Origin: Zeugodacus cucurbitae
Lineage: Eukaryota; Arthropoda; Insecta; Diptera; Tephritidae
Assembly (NCBI RefSeq): GCF_028554725.1
Contig: NC_071668.1
Location: forward strand, 48,651,732-48,715,731
DNA length: 64,000 nt
Direction: 5' to 3'
Positions 9,774 to 22,447 of this stretch are shown in pieces. The notes under the pieces were generated by a model that was not told where the DNA came from, did not search any database, and saw only the letters and a list, made by a program, of their open reading frames with translations. Both the position numbers and the translations under genes were made by a program. The stretch's first letter is position 1, and every line of letters starts with the position of its first letter.

Positions 9774-11768
9774 TTATTGTTGAGAAATGCCCTCCATTTC
9801 TAAGGCTCGGAAAATCTTAGAAATCGAGTAAATAAAGCCAGCGGTGCGTAAATCATTGCAGAGACCGAATTCATTGGCCACAATCTTAATGCCTGCCCCC
9901 GCAGTTTCCATAACTGTTTGTAGTCCTGCGTCTACAATATCCGCCTCCTTCGTACAGTCTCTTATGAGCTTTAACTTTTTGTTTGGCTTGAACTTATCCT
10001 AAATAAATAAATTAAAAAAATTCATATTAACAAATTAACTTATTTGCACGATGGTCAAAGTTCACTTACCTCGCACTCATTCATGGAGTTAAAGATCTCG
10101 TTGATTATGGCTTTCTCGCGTTTAACATTCATTTTGCCATAAGATACATGATTGATATTCTTTAAGTACTCAAAGTAGGATACCGTTACACCGCCAGCAT
10201 TGCAAAACAAATCCGGTATAATGAGTACATTCTTTTTACGTAATATTTCATCGGCAGCTGGCGTCGAAGGACCATTAGCGCCTTCTAAAATCATCTTGGC
10301 TTGTACACTGTTAGCATTTTCGACAGTGAGAACCTTTTGCGTAGAGCAAGGCATTAGTATATCGCATTTTTCACCCAACAAACTGCCCTCTTTTTCGGTG
10401 GCTTTGGTATAGCCCTTGATTGATTTATTATTTTTTGCATAATACTCCATTAAGTCCTAAGTATATGAAGAAAATTAAAAAAATATTATCATGGAGATAT
10501 TTATTTTCAATACGCCACATACCTTTGGATCAATGCCATTCTCATTTACTAGAGACACGTCAAATTCTTGAACACCGATCAGTTTGGCACCGGCTTCCAC
10601 TACAAAAACGGATGCATGGGAACCGACATTGCCAAACCCTTGTACGATCACGGTTTTATCTTTCCAACCAGTCTTCTAGCCTAATAAATCCATCCAATCT
10701 TTATCCATAATAAAACATTCAGCCGCCTTAAATAGACCACGTCCCGTGGCGGCGGTGCGACCATTTATACCGCCTATTTCTACTGGCTTACCAGTCGTGA
10801 TGGCCAATGCATCTACATCGTTATAGCCTAGAAGAACAATTTATTTGTCTATCAAGACGTTTTCTAATATTTCATAAAAAAAAATTACCAAAAGTTTTAA
10901 TATATTGATCCACCAACCAACTCATCTCGCGTTGGCTGGTATTCACATCTGGTGCCGGTACATCTATACCCGGACCTATCATATTGCGACGTAATAGCTC
11001 CATTGTATAGCGACGCGTAATTGTTTGCAATTCTTGTGCAGTATACTTCTTCGGGTCGATACGTATGCCACCCTTGGAACCACCAAACGGTACATTCACG
11101 CAAGCCGTCTTAAACGCCATCAGATAAGCCAAAGCGCGTATCTCATCGGCGTCGACGTCCATGGCAAAACGTATGCCTACAAAAGAGGAACGGATATTAT
11201 CAGTCAGTTATATATATCATGCTAGACATCAGCAGTTGAAGCATTGAAAAGGAAGAACATTTTCTTGAAACACACAACTACATGCATATATTCTAGAAAA
11301 TTCGTTGAGAAATTTTTTGAATATACCAGCTTTTCTAGAAAAATAATAGCCAATAATATAATTGAACCCACCGCCTTTGAGTGGTAATCTGTGTCTAGTG
11401 TGGTGTGCGCGATAGCCGGTGATTAGCTCGTAATTGCCATCACTTCTTATTATAGGGAAGGTAACTTCCAATAGATTTGTAGTGCAGCCCATCAATTTAA
11501 GCATGGCGGAAACACGTTGTTCACGCTGTTCCTTCTTCATGTAAGGATACTTTTCCAGCTCCTTTATCATCATCGGCTCCATTAGCTGAGCGGCCGAGTG
11601 ATAATAATACTCAACCATGTGTGCAAATGGTGGGTCTTTGTCTTTATTGATTTTTTCCAAATGCTTGGGCATCACGTGCTTTTCACGCGTAGCTCCAAGT
11701 CCGGTCCAGTTTAAAACTGTCTTCGATAGTGAAGATCGTAAAAGTTTACCATTTAAAAGGAAGGACAT
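9774..11768 (-). pseudogene. Gdh: Glutamate dehydrogenase copy 4, nonsense in exon 3
   Basis: Exons would be 11372-11768, 10889-11176, 10523-10827, 10070-10456, 9774-9998, with intact splice sites. Codon 279 is TAG instead of TGG (minus strand 10678-10676), which ends the product before the nucleotide-binding GFGNVG motif. It also has A513G (codon 9837-9839) in the C-terminal LRTAAF segment, seen nowhere else. The stop differs from the one in copies 6 and 12, so it arose independently. A truncated chain could not bind NAD(P) normally. Confidence 0.9.
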
Positions 11769-12224
11769 ATTGCCTTGCGATAATGCAATCCCAGTTATGA
11801 TTTTTTTTTGTGTGTTTTTGTAAGAAATTTTTTGCACTCACTTTTTCGGCAATTATTTTGGTATCCGCTGATTTTGTTGTATATTGTATATATACAATTG
11901 TATTACGAATATATAAATATTCCACAATATTCAGTAAGAAAATATTTTTTGTTTATTTATTATTTGCGTCAGGTTTTTTTTTGTAATTATTTTCTTCGAG
12001 AACAAATTCAAATCGCTCCGTTCAACACAACTGTTCTTATGAAAATCTCAATATCAACTGAACTGAGAAAAATAAATTTGACAATATTGACTGTTTATGT
12101 TTTGAAGTTTTGATTTTTTCTGTTGAAAATATGTTAATGTTAATGTTTTTTTAATGTTAATTATTTTATTCTGGCAAAAATTTTGGATTTTGGGGATCGT
12201 AAAAAATGACGAATAATGCATAAT

Positions 12225-12455
12225 AACCCCTACCCACTTACTACGCTATTTTTGGTGCATTTGGTGGATGGATTTTTGGTACCATTCACCACTTTTTTGG
12301 TGCATTTTGGTGCATTTGATGCATTGACGCGTGGTGAAAAACCGATTTTTTCACGGCGCGCAAATGGGGTTATACAGGTCGTATGAGTACCATATTACCA
12401 AAAACAGAAAAACAGATATAAGGGTACCAAAAACAGAGGTAAGTGGGTAGGGGTT
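12225..12455. mobile_element. MITE-like element, spacer 4
   Basis: Same element, TTGACGCG form. Confidence 0.65.
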
Positions 12456-12729
12456 TTGTTTTTTAATTGTAAAACTGTTGCTGTCAAGAAGCCATTTTGT
12501 TTGTGTTTGTGTAAAGAAATATTTATTTAAAAATTGAAGAAAAATATACAAAAGGATATTACACTTTGGATCTTATAAATATATAAATGTAAAATGTGTA
12601 AAAATAAACAATCGCCTAGCGACTTCAGACGCATTCTGCAATTATTGCTGAGAAATGCCCTCCAATTCTAATGCTCGGAAAATCTTCGAAATCGAGTAAA
12701 TAAAGGCGGCGGTGCGTAAATCATTGCAG
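12456..12729 (-). pseudogene. Truncated exon-5 fragment, spacer 4
   Basis: Stop at 12642-12644, break at 12729; MITE remnant to 12770. Confidence 0.85.
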
Positions 12730-12959
12730 TGGTGAATGCCACCAAAATTGGCGTAGTAAGTGGGTAGGGGGTTTTTTTTTTTAATTGTTAAACTGTTGCT
12801 GTCAAGAAGCCATTCTGTTTGTGTTTTTGTAAAGAAATATTTATTTAAAAATTTAAGAAAAATATACAAAAGGATATTACACTTTGGATCTTATAAATAT
12901 ATAAATGTAAAATTTGTAAAAATAAATAATCGCCAAGCGACTTCAGACGCATTCTGTAA

Positions 12960-14953
12960 TTATTGTTGAGAAATGCCCTCCATTTCTAAGGCTCGGAAAA
13001 TCTTAGAAATCGAGTAAATAAAGGCAGCGGTGCGTAAATCATTGCAGAGACCGAATTCATTGGCCACAATCTTAATGCCTGCCCCCGCAGTTTCCATAAC
13101 TGTTTGTAGTCCTGCGTCTACAATATCCGCCTCCTTCGTACAGTCTCTTATGAGCTTTAACTTTTTGTTTGGCTTGAACTTATCCTAAATAAATAAATTA
13201 AAAAAATTCATATTAACAAATTAACTTATTTGCACGGTGGTCAAAGTTCACTTACCTCGCACTCATTCATGGAGTTAAAGATCTCGTTGATTATAGCTTT
13301 CTCGCGTTTAACATTCATTTTGCCATAAGATACATGATTGATATTCTTTAAGTACTCAAAGTAGGATACCGTTACACCGCCAGCATTGCAAAACAAATCC
13401 GGTATAATGAGTACATTCTTTTTACGTAATATTTCATCGGCAGCTGGCGTCGAAGGACCATTAGCGCCTTCTAAAATCATCTTGGCTTGTACACTGTTAG
13501 CATTTTCGACAGTGAGAACCTTTTGCGTAGAGCAAGGCATTAGTATATCGCTTTTTTCACCCAACAAACTGCCCTCTTTTTTGGTGGCTTTGGTATAGCC
13601 CTTGATTGATTTATTATTTTTTGCATAATACTCCATTAAGTCCTAAGTATATGAAGAAAATTAAAAAAATATTATCATGGAGATATTTATTTTCAATACG
13701 CCACATACCTTTGGATCAATGCCATTCTCATTTACTAGAGACACGTCAAATTCTTGAACACCGATCAGTTTGGCACCGGCTTCCACTACAAAAACGGATG
13801 CATGGGAACCGACATTGCCAAACCCTTGTACGATCACGGTTTTATCTTTCCAACCAGTCTTCCAGCCTAATAAATCCATCCAATCTTTATCCATAATAAA
13901 ACATTCAGCCGCCTTAAATAGACCACGTCCCGTGGCGGCGGTGCGACCATTTATACCGCCTATTTCTACTGGCTTACCAGTCGTGATGGCCAATGCATCT
14001 ACATCGTTATAGCCTAGAAGAACAATTTATTTGTCTATCAAGACGTTTTCTAATATTTCATAAAAAAAATTACCAAAAGTTTTAATATATTGATCCACCA
14101 ACCAACTCATCTCGCGTTGGCTGGTATTCACATCTGGTGCCGGTACATCTATACCCGGACCTATCATATTGCGACGTAATAGCTCCATTGTATAGCGACG
14201 CGTAATTGTTTGCAATTCTTGTGCAGTATACTTCTTCGGGTCGATACGTATGCCACCCTTGGAACCACCAAACGGTACATTCACGCAAGCCGTCTTAAAC
14301 GCCATCAGATAAGCCAAAGCGCGTATCTTATCGGCGTCGACGTCCATGGCAAAACGTATGCCTACAAAAGAAGAACGGATATTATCAGTCAGTTATATAT
14401 ATCATGCTAGACATCAGCAGTTGAAGCATTGAAAAGGAAGAACATTTTCTTGAAACACACAACTACATGCATATATTCTAGAAAATTCGTTGAGAAATTT
14501 TTTGAATATACCAGCTTTTCTAGAAAAATAATAGCCAATAATATAATTGAACCCACCGCCTTTGAGTGGTAATCTGTGTCTAGTGTGGTGTGCGCGATAG
14601 CCGGTGATTAGCTCGTAATTGCCATCACTTCTTATTATAGGGAAGGTAACTTCCAATAGATTTGTAGTGCAGCCCATCAATTTAAGCATGGCGGAAACAC
14701 GTTGTTCACGCTGTTCCTTCTTCATGTAAGGATACTTTTCCAGCTCCTTTATCATCATCGGCTCCATTAGCTGAGCGGCCGAGTGATAATAATACTCAAC
14801 CATGTGTGCAAATGGTGGGTCTTTGTCTTTATTGATTTTTTCCAAATGCTTGGGCATCACGTGCTTTTCACGCGTAGCCCCAAGTCCGGTCCAGTTTAAA
14901 ACTGTCTTCGATAGTGAAGATCGTAAAAGTTTACCATTTAAAAGGAAGGACAT
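12960..14953 (-). CDS. Gdh: Glutamate dehydrogenase, copy 5 (three replacements)
   Basis: Exons 14557-14953, 14074-14361, 13709-14013, 13256-13642, 12960-13184; open throughout. It differs from consensus at E144K (14327-14329), E351K (13580-13582) and C361S (13550-13552), plus a silent change at A446. This is the most diverged of the open copies. None of the three sites is a recognised catalytic residue. Intron 2 is one base shorter than in copy 1. Confidence 0.92.
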
Positions 14954-15409
14954 ATTGCCTTGCGATAATGCAATCCCAGTTATGATTTTTTTTTGTGTGT
15001 TTTTGTAAGAAATTTTTTGCACTCACTTTTTCGGCAATTATTTTGGTATCCGCTGATTTTGTTGTATATTGTATATATACAATTGTATTACGAATATATA
15101 AATATTCCACAATATTCAGTAAGAAAATATTTTTTGTTTATTTATTATTTGCGTCAGGTTTTTTTTTGTAATTATTTTCTTCGAGAACAAATTCAAATCG
15201 CTCCGTTCAACACAACTGTTCTTATGAAAATCTCAATATCAACTGAACTGAGAAAAATAAATTTGACAATATTGACTGTTTATGTTTTGAAGTTTTGATT
15301 TTTTCTGTTGAAAATATGTTAATGTTAATGTTTTTTTAATGTTAATTATTTTATTCTGGCAAAAATTTTGGATTTTGGGGATCGTAAAAAATGACGAATA
15401 ATGCATAAT

Positions 15410-15640
15410 AACCCCTACCCACTTACTACGCTATTTTTGGTGCATTTGGTGGATGGATTTTTGGTACCATTCACCACTTTTTTGGTGCATTTTGGTGCAT
15501 TTGATGCATTGACGCGTGGTGAAAAACCGATTTTTTCACGGCGCGCAAATGGGGTTATACAGGTCGTATGAGTACCATATTACCAAAAACAGAAAAACAG
15601 ATATAAGGGTACCAAAAACAGAGGTAAGTGGGTAGGGGTT
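15410..15640. mobile_element. MITE-like element, spacer 5
   Basis: Same element, TTGACGCG form. Confidence 0.65.
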
Positions 15641-15914
15641 TTGTTTTTTAATTGTAAAACTGTTGCTGTCAAGAAGCCATTTTGTTTGTGTTTGTGTAAA
15701 GAAATATTTATTTAAAAATTGAAGAAAAATATACAAAAGGATATTACACTTTGGATCTTATAAATATATAAATGTAAAATGTGTAAAAATAAACAATCGC
15801 CTAGCGACTTCAGACGCATTCTGCAATTATTGCTGAGAAATGCCCTCCAATTCTAATGCTCGGAAAATCTTCGAAATCGAGTAAATAAAGGCGGCGGTGC
15901 GTAAATCATTGCAG
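15641..15914 (-). pseudogene. Truncated exon-5 fragment, spacer 5
   Basis: Stop at 15827-15829, break at 15914; MITE remnant to 15955. Confidence 0.85.
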
Positions 15915-16141
15915 TGGTGAATGCCACCAAAATTGGCGTAGTAAGTGGGTAGGGGTTTTTTTTTAATTGTTAAACTGTTGCTGTCAAGAAGCCATTCTGT
16001 TTGTGTTTTTGTAAAGAAATATTTATTTAAAAATTTAAGAAAAATATACAAAAGGATATTACACTTTGGATCTTATAAATATATAAATGTAAAATTTGTA
16101 AAAATAAATAATCGCCAAGCGACTTCAGACGCATTCTGTAA

Positions 16142-18135
16142 TTATTGTTGAGAAATGCCCTCCATTTCTAAGGCTCGGAAAATTTTAGAAATCGAGTAAA
16201 TAAAGGCAGCGGTGCGTAAATCATTGCAGAGACCGAATTCATTGGCCACAATCTTAATGCCTGCCCCCGCAGTTTCCATAACTGTTTGTAGTCCTGCGTC
16301 TACAATATCCACCTCCTTCGTACAGTCTCTTATGAGCTTTAACTTTTTGTTTGGCTTGAACTTATCCTAAATAAATAAATTAAAAAAATTCATATTAACA
16401 AATTAACTTATTTGCACGGTGGTCAAAGTTCACTTACCTCGCACTCATTCATGGAGTTAAAGATCTCGTTGATTATGGCTTTCTCGCGTTTAACATTCAT
16501 TTTGCCATAAGATACATGATTGATATTCTTTAAGTACTCAAAGTAGGATACCGTTACACCGCCAGCATTGCAAAACAAATCCGGTATAATGAGTACATTC
16601 TTTTTACGTAATATTTCATCGGCAGCTGGCGTCGAAGGACCATTAGCGCCTTCTAAAATCATCTTGGCTTGTACACTGTTAGCATTTTCGACAGTGAGAA
16701 CCTTTTGCGTAGAGCAAGGCATTAGTATATCGCATTTTTCACCCAACAAACTGCCCTCTTTTTCGGTGGCTTTGGTATAGCCCTTGATTGATTTATTATT
16801 TTTTGCATAATACTCCATTAAGTCCTAAGTATATGAAGAAAATTAAAAAAATATTATCATGGAGATATTTATTTTCAATACGCCACATACCTTTGGATCA
16901 ATGCCATTCTCATTTACTAGAGACACGTCAAATTCTTGAACACCGATCAGTTTGGCACCGGCTTCCACTACAAAAACGGATGCATGGCAACCGACATTGC
17001 CAAACCCTTGTACGATCACGGTTTTATCTTTCCAACCAGTCTTCCAGCCTAATAAATCCATCTAATCTTTATCCATAATAAAACATTCAGCCGCCTTAAA
17101 TAGACCACGTCCCGTGGCGGCGGTGCGACCATTTATACCGCCTATTTCTACTGGCTTACCAGTCGTGATGGCCAATGCATCTACATCGTTATAGCCTAGA
17201 AGAACAATTTATTTGTCTATCAAGACGTTTTCTAATATTTCATAAAAAAAATTACCAAAAGTTTTAATATATTGATCCACCAACCAACTCATCTCGCGTT
17301 GGCTGGTATTCACATATGGTGCCGGTACATCTATACCCGGACCTATCATATTGCGACGTAATAGCTCCATTGTATAGCGACGCGTAATTGTTTGCAATTC
17401 TTGTGCAGTATACTTCTTCGGGTCGATACGTATGCCACCCTTGGAACCACCAAACGGTACATTCACGCAAGCCGTCTTAAACGCCATCAGATAAGCCAAA
17501 GCGCGTATCTCATCGGCGTCGACGTCCATGGCAAAACGTATGCCTACAAAAGAGGAACGGATATGATCAGTCAGTTATATATATCATGCTAGACATCAGC
17601 AGTTGAAGCATTGAAAAGGAAGAACATTTTCTTGAAACACACAACTACATGCATATATTCTAGAAAATTCGTTGAGAAATTTTTTGAATATACCAGCTTT
17701 TCTAGAAAAATAATAGCCAATAATATAATTGAACCCACCGCCTTTGAGTGGTAATCTGTGTCTAGTGTGGTGTGCGCGATAGCCGGTGATTAGCTCATAA
17801 TTGCCATCACTTCTTATTATAGGGAAGGTAACTTCCAATAGATTTGTAGTGCAGCCCATCAATTTAAGCATGGCGGAAACACGTTGTTCACGCTGTTCCT
17901 TCTTCATGTAAGGATACTTTTCCAGCTCCTTTATCATCATCGGCTCCATTAGCTGAGCGGCCGAGTGATAATAATACTCAACCATGTGTGCAAATGGTGG
18001 GTCTTTGTCTTTATTGATTTTTTCCAAATGCTTGGGCATCACGTGCTTTTCACGCGTAGCCCCAAGTCCGGTCCAGTTTAAAACTGTCTTCGATAGTGAA
18101 GATCGTAAAAGTTTACCATTTAAAAGGAAGGACAT
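16142..18135 (-). pseudogene. Gdh: Glutamate dehydrogenase copy 6, nonsense plus active-site change
   Basis: Exons would be 17739-18135, 17256-17543, 16891-17195, 16438-16824, 16142-16366. Codon 273 is TAG instead of TGG (17064-17062). Also D209Y (17314-17316) in PAPD, the Asp that aligns with the catalytic Asp of bacterial and bovine GDHs, S298C just after the GFGNVG motif (16987-16989), A478V (16310-16312) and silent changes at Y113 and K520. The stop, A478V and the K520 change are shared with copy 12; the D209Y, S298C and Y113 changes are not. The load of changes fits loss of constraint. The upstream flank is the TTGTA-repeat type. Confidence 0.93.
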
Positions 18136-18529
18136 ATTGCCTTGCGATAATGCAATCCCAGTTATGATTTTTTTTTGTGTGTTTTTGTAAGAAATTTTTT
18201 GCACTCACTTTTTCGGCAATTATTTTGGTATCCGCTGATTTTGTTGTATATTGTATATATACAATTGTATTACGAATATATAAATATTCCACAATATTCA
18301 GTAAGAAAATATTTTTTGTTTATTTATTATTTGCGTCAGGTTTTTTTTTGTATTTATTATTGTATTGTATTGTATTTTGTATTGTATTGTATTGACTGTG
18401 TATGTTTTGCAGTTTTGATTTTTTCTGTTGAAAATATGTTAATGGTAATGTTTTTTTAATGTTAATTATTTTATTCTGGCAAAAATTTTGGATTTTGGGG
18501 ATCGTAAAAAATGACGAATAATGCATAAT
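18136..18529 (-). promoter_or_regulatory. 5' flank of copy 6, TTGTA-repeat variant
   Basis: Same short form as copy 1, with the TTGTA-type run at 18359-18393 in place of about 95 bp. Two small differences from copy 1 (GTATTTATT, GACTGTGTATG) show it is not an exact duplicate. Palindrome intact. No gene seen. Confidence 0.5.
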
Positions 18530-18760
18530 AACCCCTACCCACTTACTACGCTATTTTTGGTGCATTTGGTGGATGGATTTTTGGTACCATTCACCACTTT
18601 TTTGGTGCATTTTGGTGCATGTGATGCATTGACGCGTGGTGAAAAACCGATTTTTTCACGGCGCGCAAATGGGGTTATACAGGTCGTATGAGTACCATAT
18701 TACCAAAAACAGAAAAACAGATATAAGGGTACCAAAAACAGAGGTAAGTGGGTAGGGGTT
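18530..18760. mobile_element. MITE-like element, spacer 6
   Basis: Same element; has GCATGTGATGCAT, shared only with spacer 1, so the variant flank and this marker travel together. Confidence 0.65.
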
Positions 18761-19034
18761 TTGTTTTTTAATTGTAAAACTGTTGCTGTCAAGAAGCCAT
18801 TTTGTTTGTGTTTGTGTAAAGAAATATTTATTTAAAAATTGAAGAAAAATATACAAAAGGATATTACACTTTGGATCTTATAAATATATAAATGTAAAAT
18901 GTGTAAAAATAAACAATCGCCTAGCGACTTCAGACGCATTCTGCAATTATTGCTGAGAAATGCCCTCCAATTCTAATGCTCGGAAAATCTTCGAAATCGA
19001 GTAAATAAAGGCGGCGGTGCGTAAATCATTGCAG
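18761..19034 (-). pseudogene. Truncated exon-5 fragment, spacer 6
   Basis: Stop at 18947-18949, break at 19034; MITE remnant to 19075. Confidence 0.85.
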
Positions 19035-19264
19035 TGGTGAATGCCACCAAAATTGGCGTAGTAAGTGGGTAGGGGTTTTTTTTTTTTAATTGTTAAACTG
19101 TTGCTGTCAAGAAGCCATTCTGTTTGTGTTTTTGTAAAGAAATATTTATTTAAAAATTTAAGAAAAATATACAAAAGGATATTACACTTTGGATCTTATA
19201 AATATATAAATGTAAAATTTGTAAAAATAAATAATCGCCAAGCGACTTCAGACGCATTCTGTAA

Positions 19265-21259
19265 TTATTGTTGAGAAATGCCCTCCATTTCTAAGGCTCG
19301 GAAAATCTTAGAAATCGAGTAAATAAAGGCAGCGGTGCGTAAATCATTGCAGAGACCGAATTCATTGGCCACAATCTTAATGCCTGCCCCCGCAGTTTCC
19401 ATAACTGTTTGTAGTCCTGCGTCCACAATATCCGCCTCCTTCGTACAGTCTCTTATGAGCTTTAACTTTTTGTTTGGCTTGAACTTATCCTAAATAAATA
19501 AATTAAAAAAATTCATATTAATAAATTAACTTATTTGCACGGTGGTCAAAGTTCACTTACCTCGCACTCATTCATGGAGTTAAAGATCTCGTTGATTATG
19601 GCTTTCTCGCGTTTAACATTCATTTTGCCATAAGATACATGATTGATATTCTTTAAGTACTCAAAGTAGGATACCGTTACACCGCCAGCATTGCAAAACA
19701 AATCCGGTATAATGAGTACATTCTTTTTACGTAATATTTCATCGGCAGCTGGCGTCGAAGGACCATTAGCGCCTTCTAAAATCATCTTGGCTTGTACACT
19801 GTTAGCATTTTCGACAGTGAGAACCTTTTGCGTAGAGCAAGGCATTAGTATATCGCATTTTTCACCCAACAAACTGCCCTCTTTTTCGGTGGCTTTGGTA
19901 TAGCCCTTGATTGATTTATTATTTTTTGCATAATACTCCATTAAGTCCTAAGTATATGAAGAAAATTAAAAAAATATTATCATGGAGATATTTATTTTCA
20001 ATACGCCACATACCTTTGGATCAATGCCATTCTCATTTACTAGAGACACGTCAAATTCTTGAACACCGATCAGTTTGGCACCGGCTTCCACTACAAAAAC
20101 GGATGCATGGGAACCGACATTGCCAAACCCTTGTACGATCACGGTTTTATCTTTCCAACCAGTCTTCCAGCCTAATAAATCCATCCAATCTTTATCCATA
20201 ATAAAACATTCAGCCGCCTTAAATAGACCACGTCCCGTGGCGGCGGTGCGACCATTTATACCGCCTATTTCTACTGGCTTACCAGTCGTGATGGCCAATG
20301 CATCTACATCGTTATAGCCTAGAAGAACAATTTATTTGTCTATCAAGACGTTTTCTAATATTTCATAAAAAAAAATTACCAAAAGTTTTAATATATTGAT
20401 CCACCAACCAACTCATCTCGCGTTGGCTGGTATTCACATCTGGTGCCGGTACATCTATACCCGGACCTATCATATTGCGACGTAATAGCTCCATTGTATA
20501 GCGACGCGTAATTGTTTGCAATTCTTGTGCAGTATACTTCTTCGGGTCGATACGTATGCCACCCTTGGAACCACCAAACGGTACATTCACGCAAGCCGTC
20601 TTAAACGCCATCAGATAAGCCAAAGCGCGTATCTCATCGGCGTCGACGTCCATGGCAAAACGTATGCCTACAAAAGAGGAACGGATATTATCAGTCAGTT
20701 ATATATATCATGCTAGACATCAGCAGTTGAAGCATTGAAAAGGAAGAACATTTTCTTGAAACACACAACTACATGCATATATTCTAGAAAATTCGTTGAG
20801 AAATTTTTTGAATATACCAGCTTTTCTAGAAAAATAATAGCCAATAATATAATTGAACCCACCGCCTTTGAGTGGTAATCTGTGTCTAGTGTGGTGTGCG
20901 CGATAGCCGGTGATTAGCTCGTAATTGCCATCACTTCTTATTATAGGGAAGGTAACTTCCAATAGATTTGTAGTGCAGCCCATCAATTTAAGCATGGCGG
21001 AAACACGTTGTTCACGCTGTTCCTTCTTCATGTAAGGATACTTTTCCAGCTCCTTTATCATCATCGGCTCCATTAGCTGAGCGGCCGAGTGATAATAATA
21101 CTCAACCATGTGTGCAAATGGTGGGTCTTTGTCTTTATTGATTTTTTCCAAATGCTTGGGCATCACGTGCTTTTCACGCGTAGCTCCAAGTCCGGTCCAG
21201 TTTAAAACTGTCTTCGATAGTGAAGATCGTAAAAGTTTACCATTTAAAAGGAAGGACAT
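19265..21259 (-). CDS. Gdh: Glutamate dehydrogenase, copy 7 (consensus protein)
   Basis: Exons 20863-21259, 20380-20667, 20014-20318, 19561-19947, 19265-19489. Protein equals consensus; one silent change at V481 in exon 5. The downstream flank-MITE markers (AATGTTTATT, TTTGTTGGATGG) are shared with copy 8. Confidence 0.95.
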
Positions 21260-21714
21260 ATTGCCTTGCGATAATGCAATCCCAGTTATGATTTTTTTTG
21301 TGTGTTTTTGTAAGAAATTTTTTGCACTCACTTTTTCGGCAATTATTTTGGTATCCGCTGATTTTGTTGTATATTGTATATATACAATTGTATTACGAAT
21401 ATATAAATATTCCACAATATTCAGTAAGAAAATATTTTTTGTTTATTTATTATTTGCGTCAGGTTTTTTTTTGTAATTATTTTCTTCGAGAACAAATTCA
21501 AATCGCTCCGTTCAACACAACTGTTCTTATGAAAATCTCAATATCAACTGAACTGAGAAAAATAAATTTGACAATATTGACTGTTTATGTTTTGAAGTTT
21601 TGATTTTTTCTGTTGAAAATATGTTAATGTTAATGTTTTTTTAATGTTTATTATTTTATTCTGGCAAAAATTTTGGATTTTGGGGATCGTAAAAAATGAC
21701 GAATAATGCATAAT

Positions 21715-21945
21715 AACCCCTACCCACTTACTACGCTATTTTTGGTGCATTTGTTGGATGGATTTTTGGTACCATTCACCACTTTTTTGGTGCATTTTGG
21801 TGCATTTGATGCATTGGCGCGTGGTGAAAAACCGATTTTTTCACGGCGCGCAAATGGGGTTATACAGGTCGTATGAGTACCATATTACCAAAAACAGAAA
21901 AACAGATATAAGGGTACCAAAAACAGAGGTAAGTGGGTAGGGGTT
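21715..21945. mobile_element. MITE-like element, spacer 7
   Basis: Same element; TTTGTTGGATGG as in spacer 8, and the TTGGCGCG form. Confidence 0.65.
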
Positions 21946-22219
21946 TTGTTTTTTAATTGTAAAACTGTTGCTGTCAAGAAGCCATTTTGTTTGTGTTTGT
22001 GTAAAGAAATATTTATTTAAAAATTGAAGAAAAATATACAAAAGGATATTACACTTTGGATCTTATAAATATATAAATGTAAAATGTGTAAAAATAAACA
22101 ATCGCCTAGCGACTTCAGACGCATTCTGCAATTATTGCTGAGAAATGCCCTCCAATTCTAATGCTCGGAAAATCTTCGAAATCGAGTAAATAAAGGCGGC
22201 GGTGCGTAAATCATTGCAG
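21946..22219 (-). pseudogene. Truncated exon-5 fragment, spacer 7
   Basis: Break at 22219; MITE remnant follows with one G fewer (GGGTAGGG then T), as in spacer 8. Confidence 0.85.
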
Positions 22220-22447
22220 TGGTGAATGCCACCAAAATTGGCGTAGTAAGTGGGTAGGGTTTTTTTTTTTAATTGTTAAACTGTTGCTGTCAAGAAGCCA
22301 TTCTGTTTGTGTTTTTGTAAAGAAATATTTATTTAAAAATTTAAGAAAAATATACAAAAGGATATTACACTTTGGATCTTATAAATATATAAATGTAAAA
22401 TTTGTAAAAATAAATAATCGCCAAGCGACTTCAGACGCATTCTGTAA

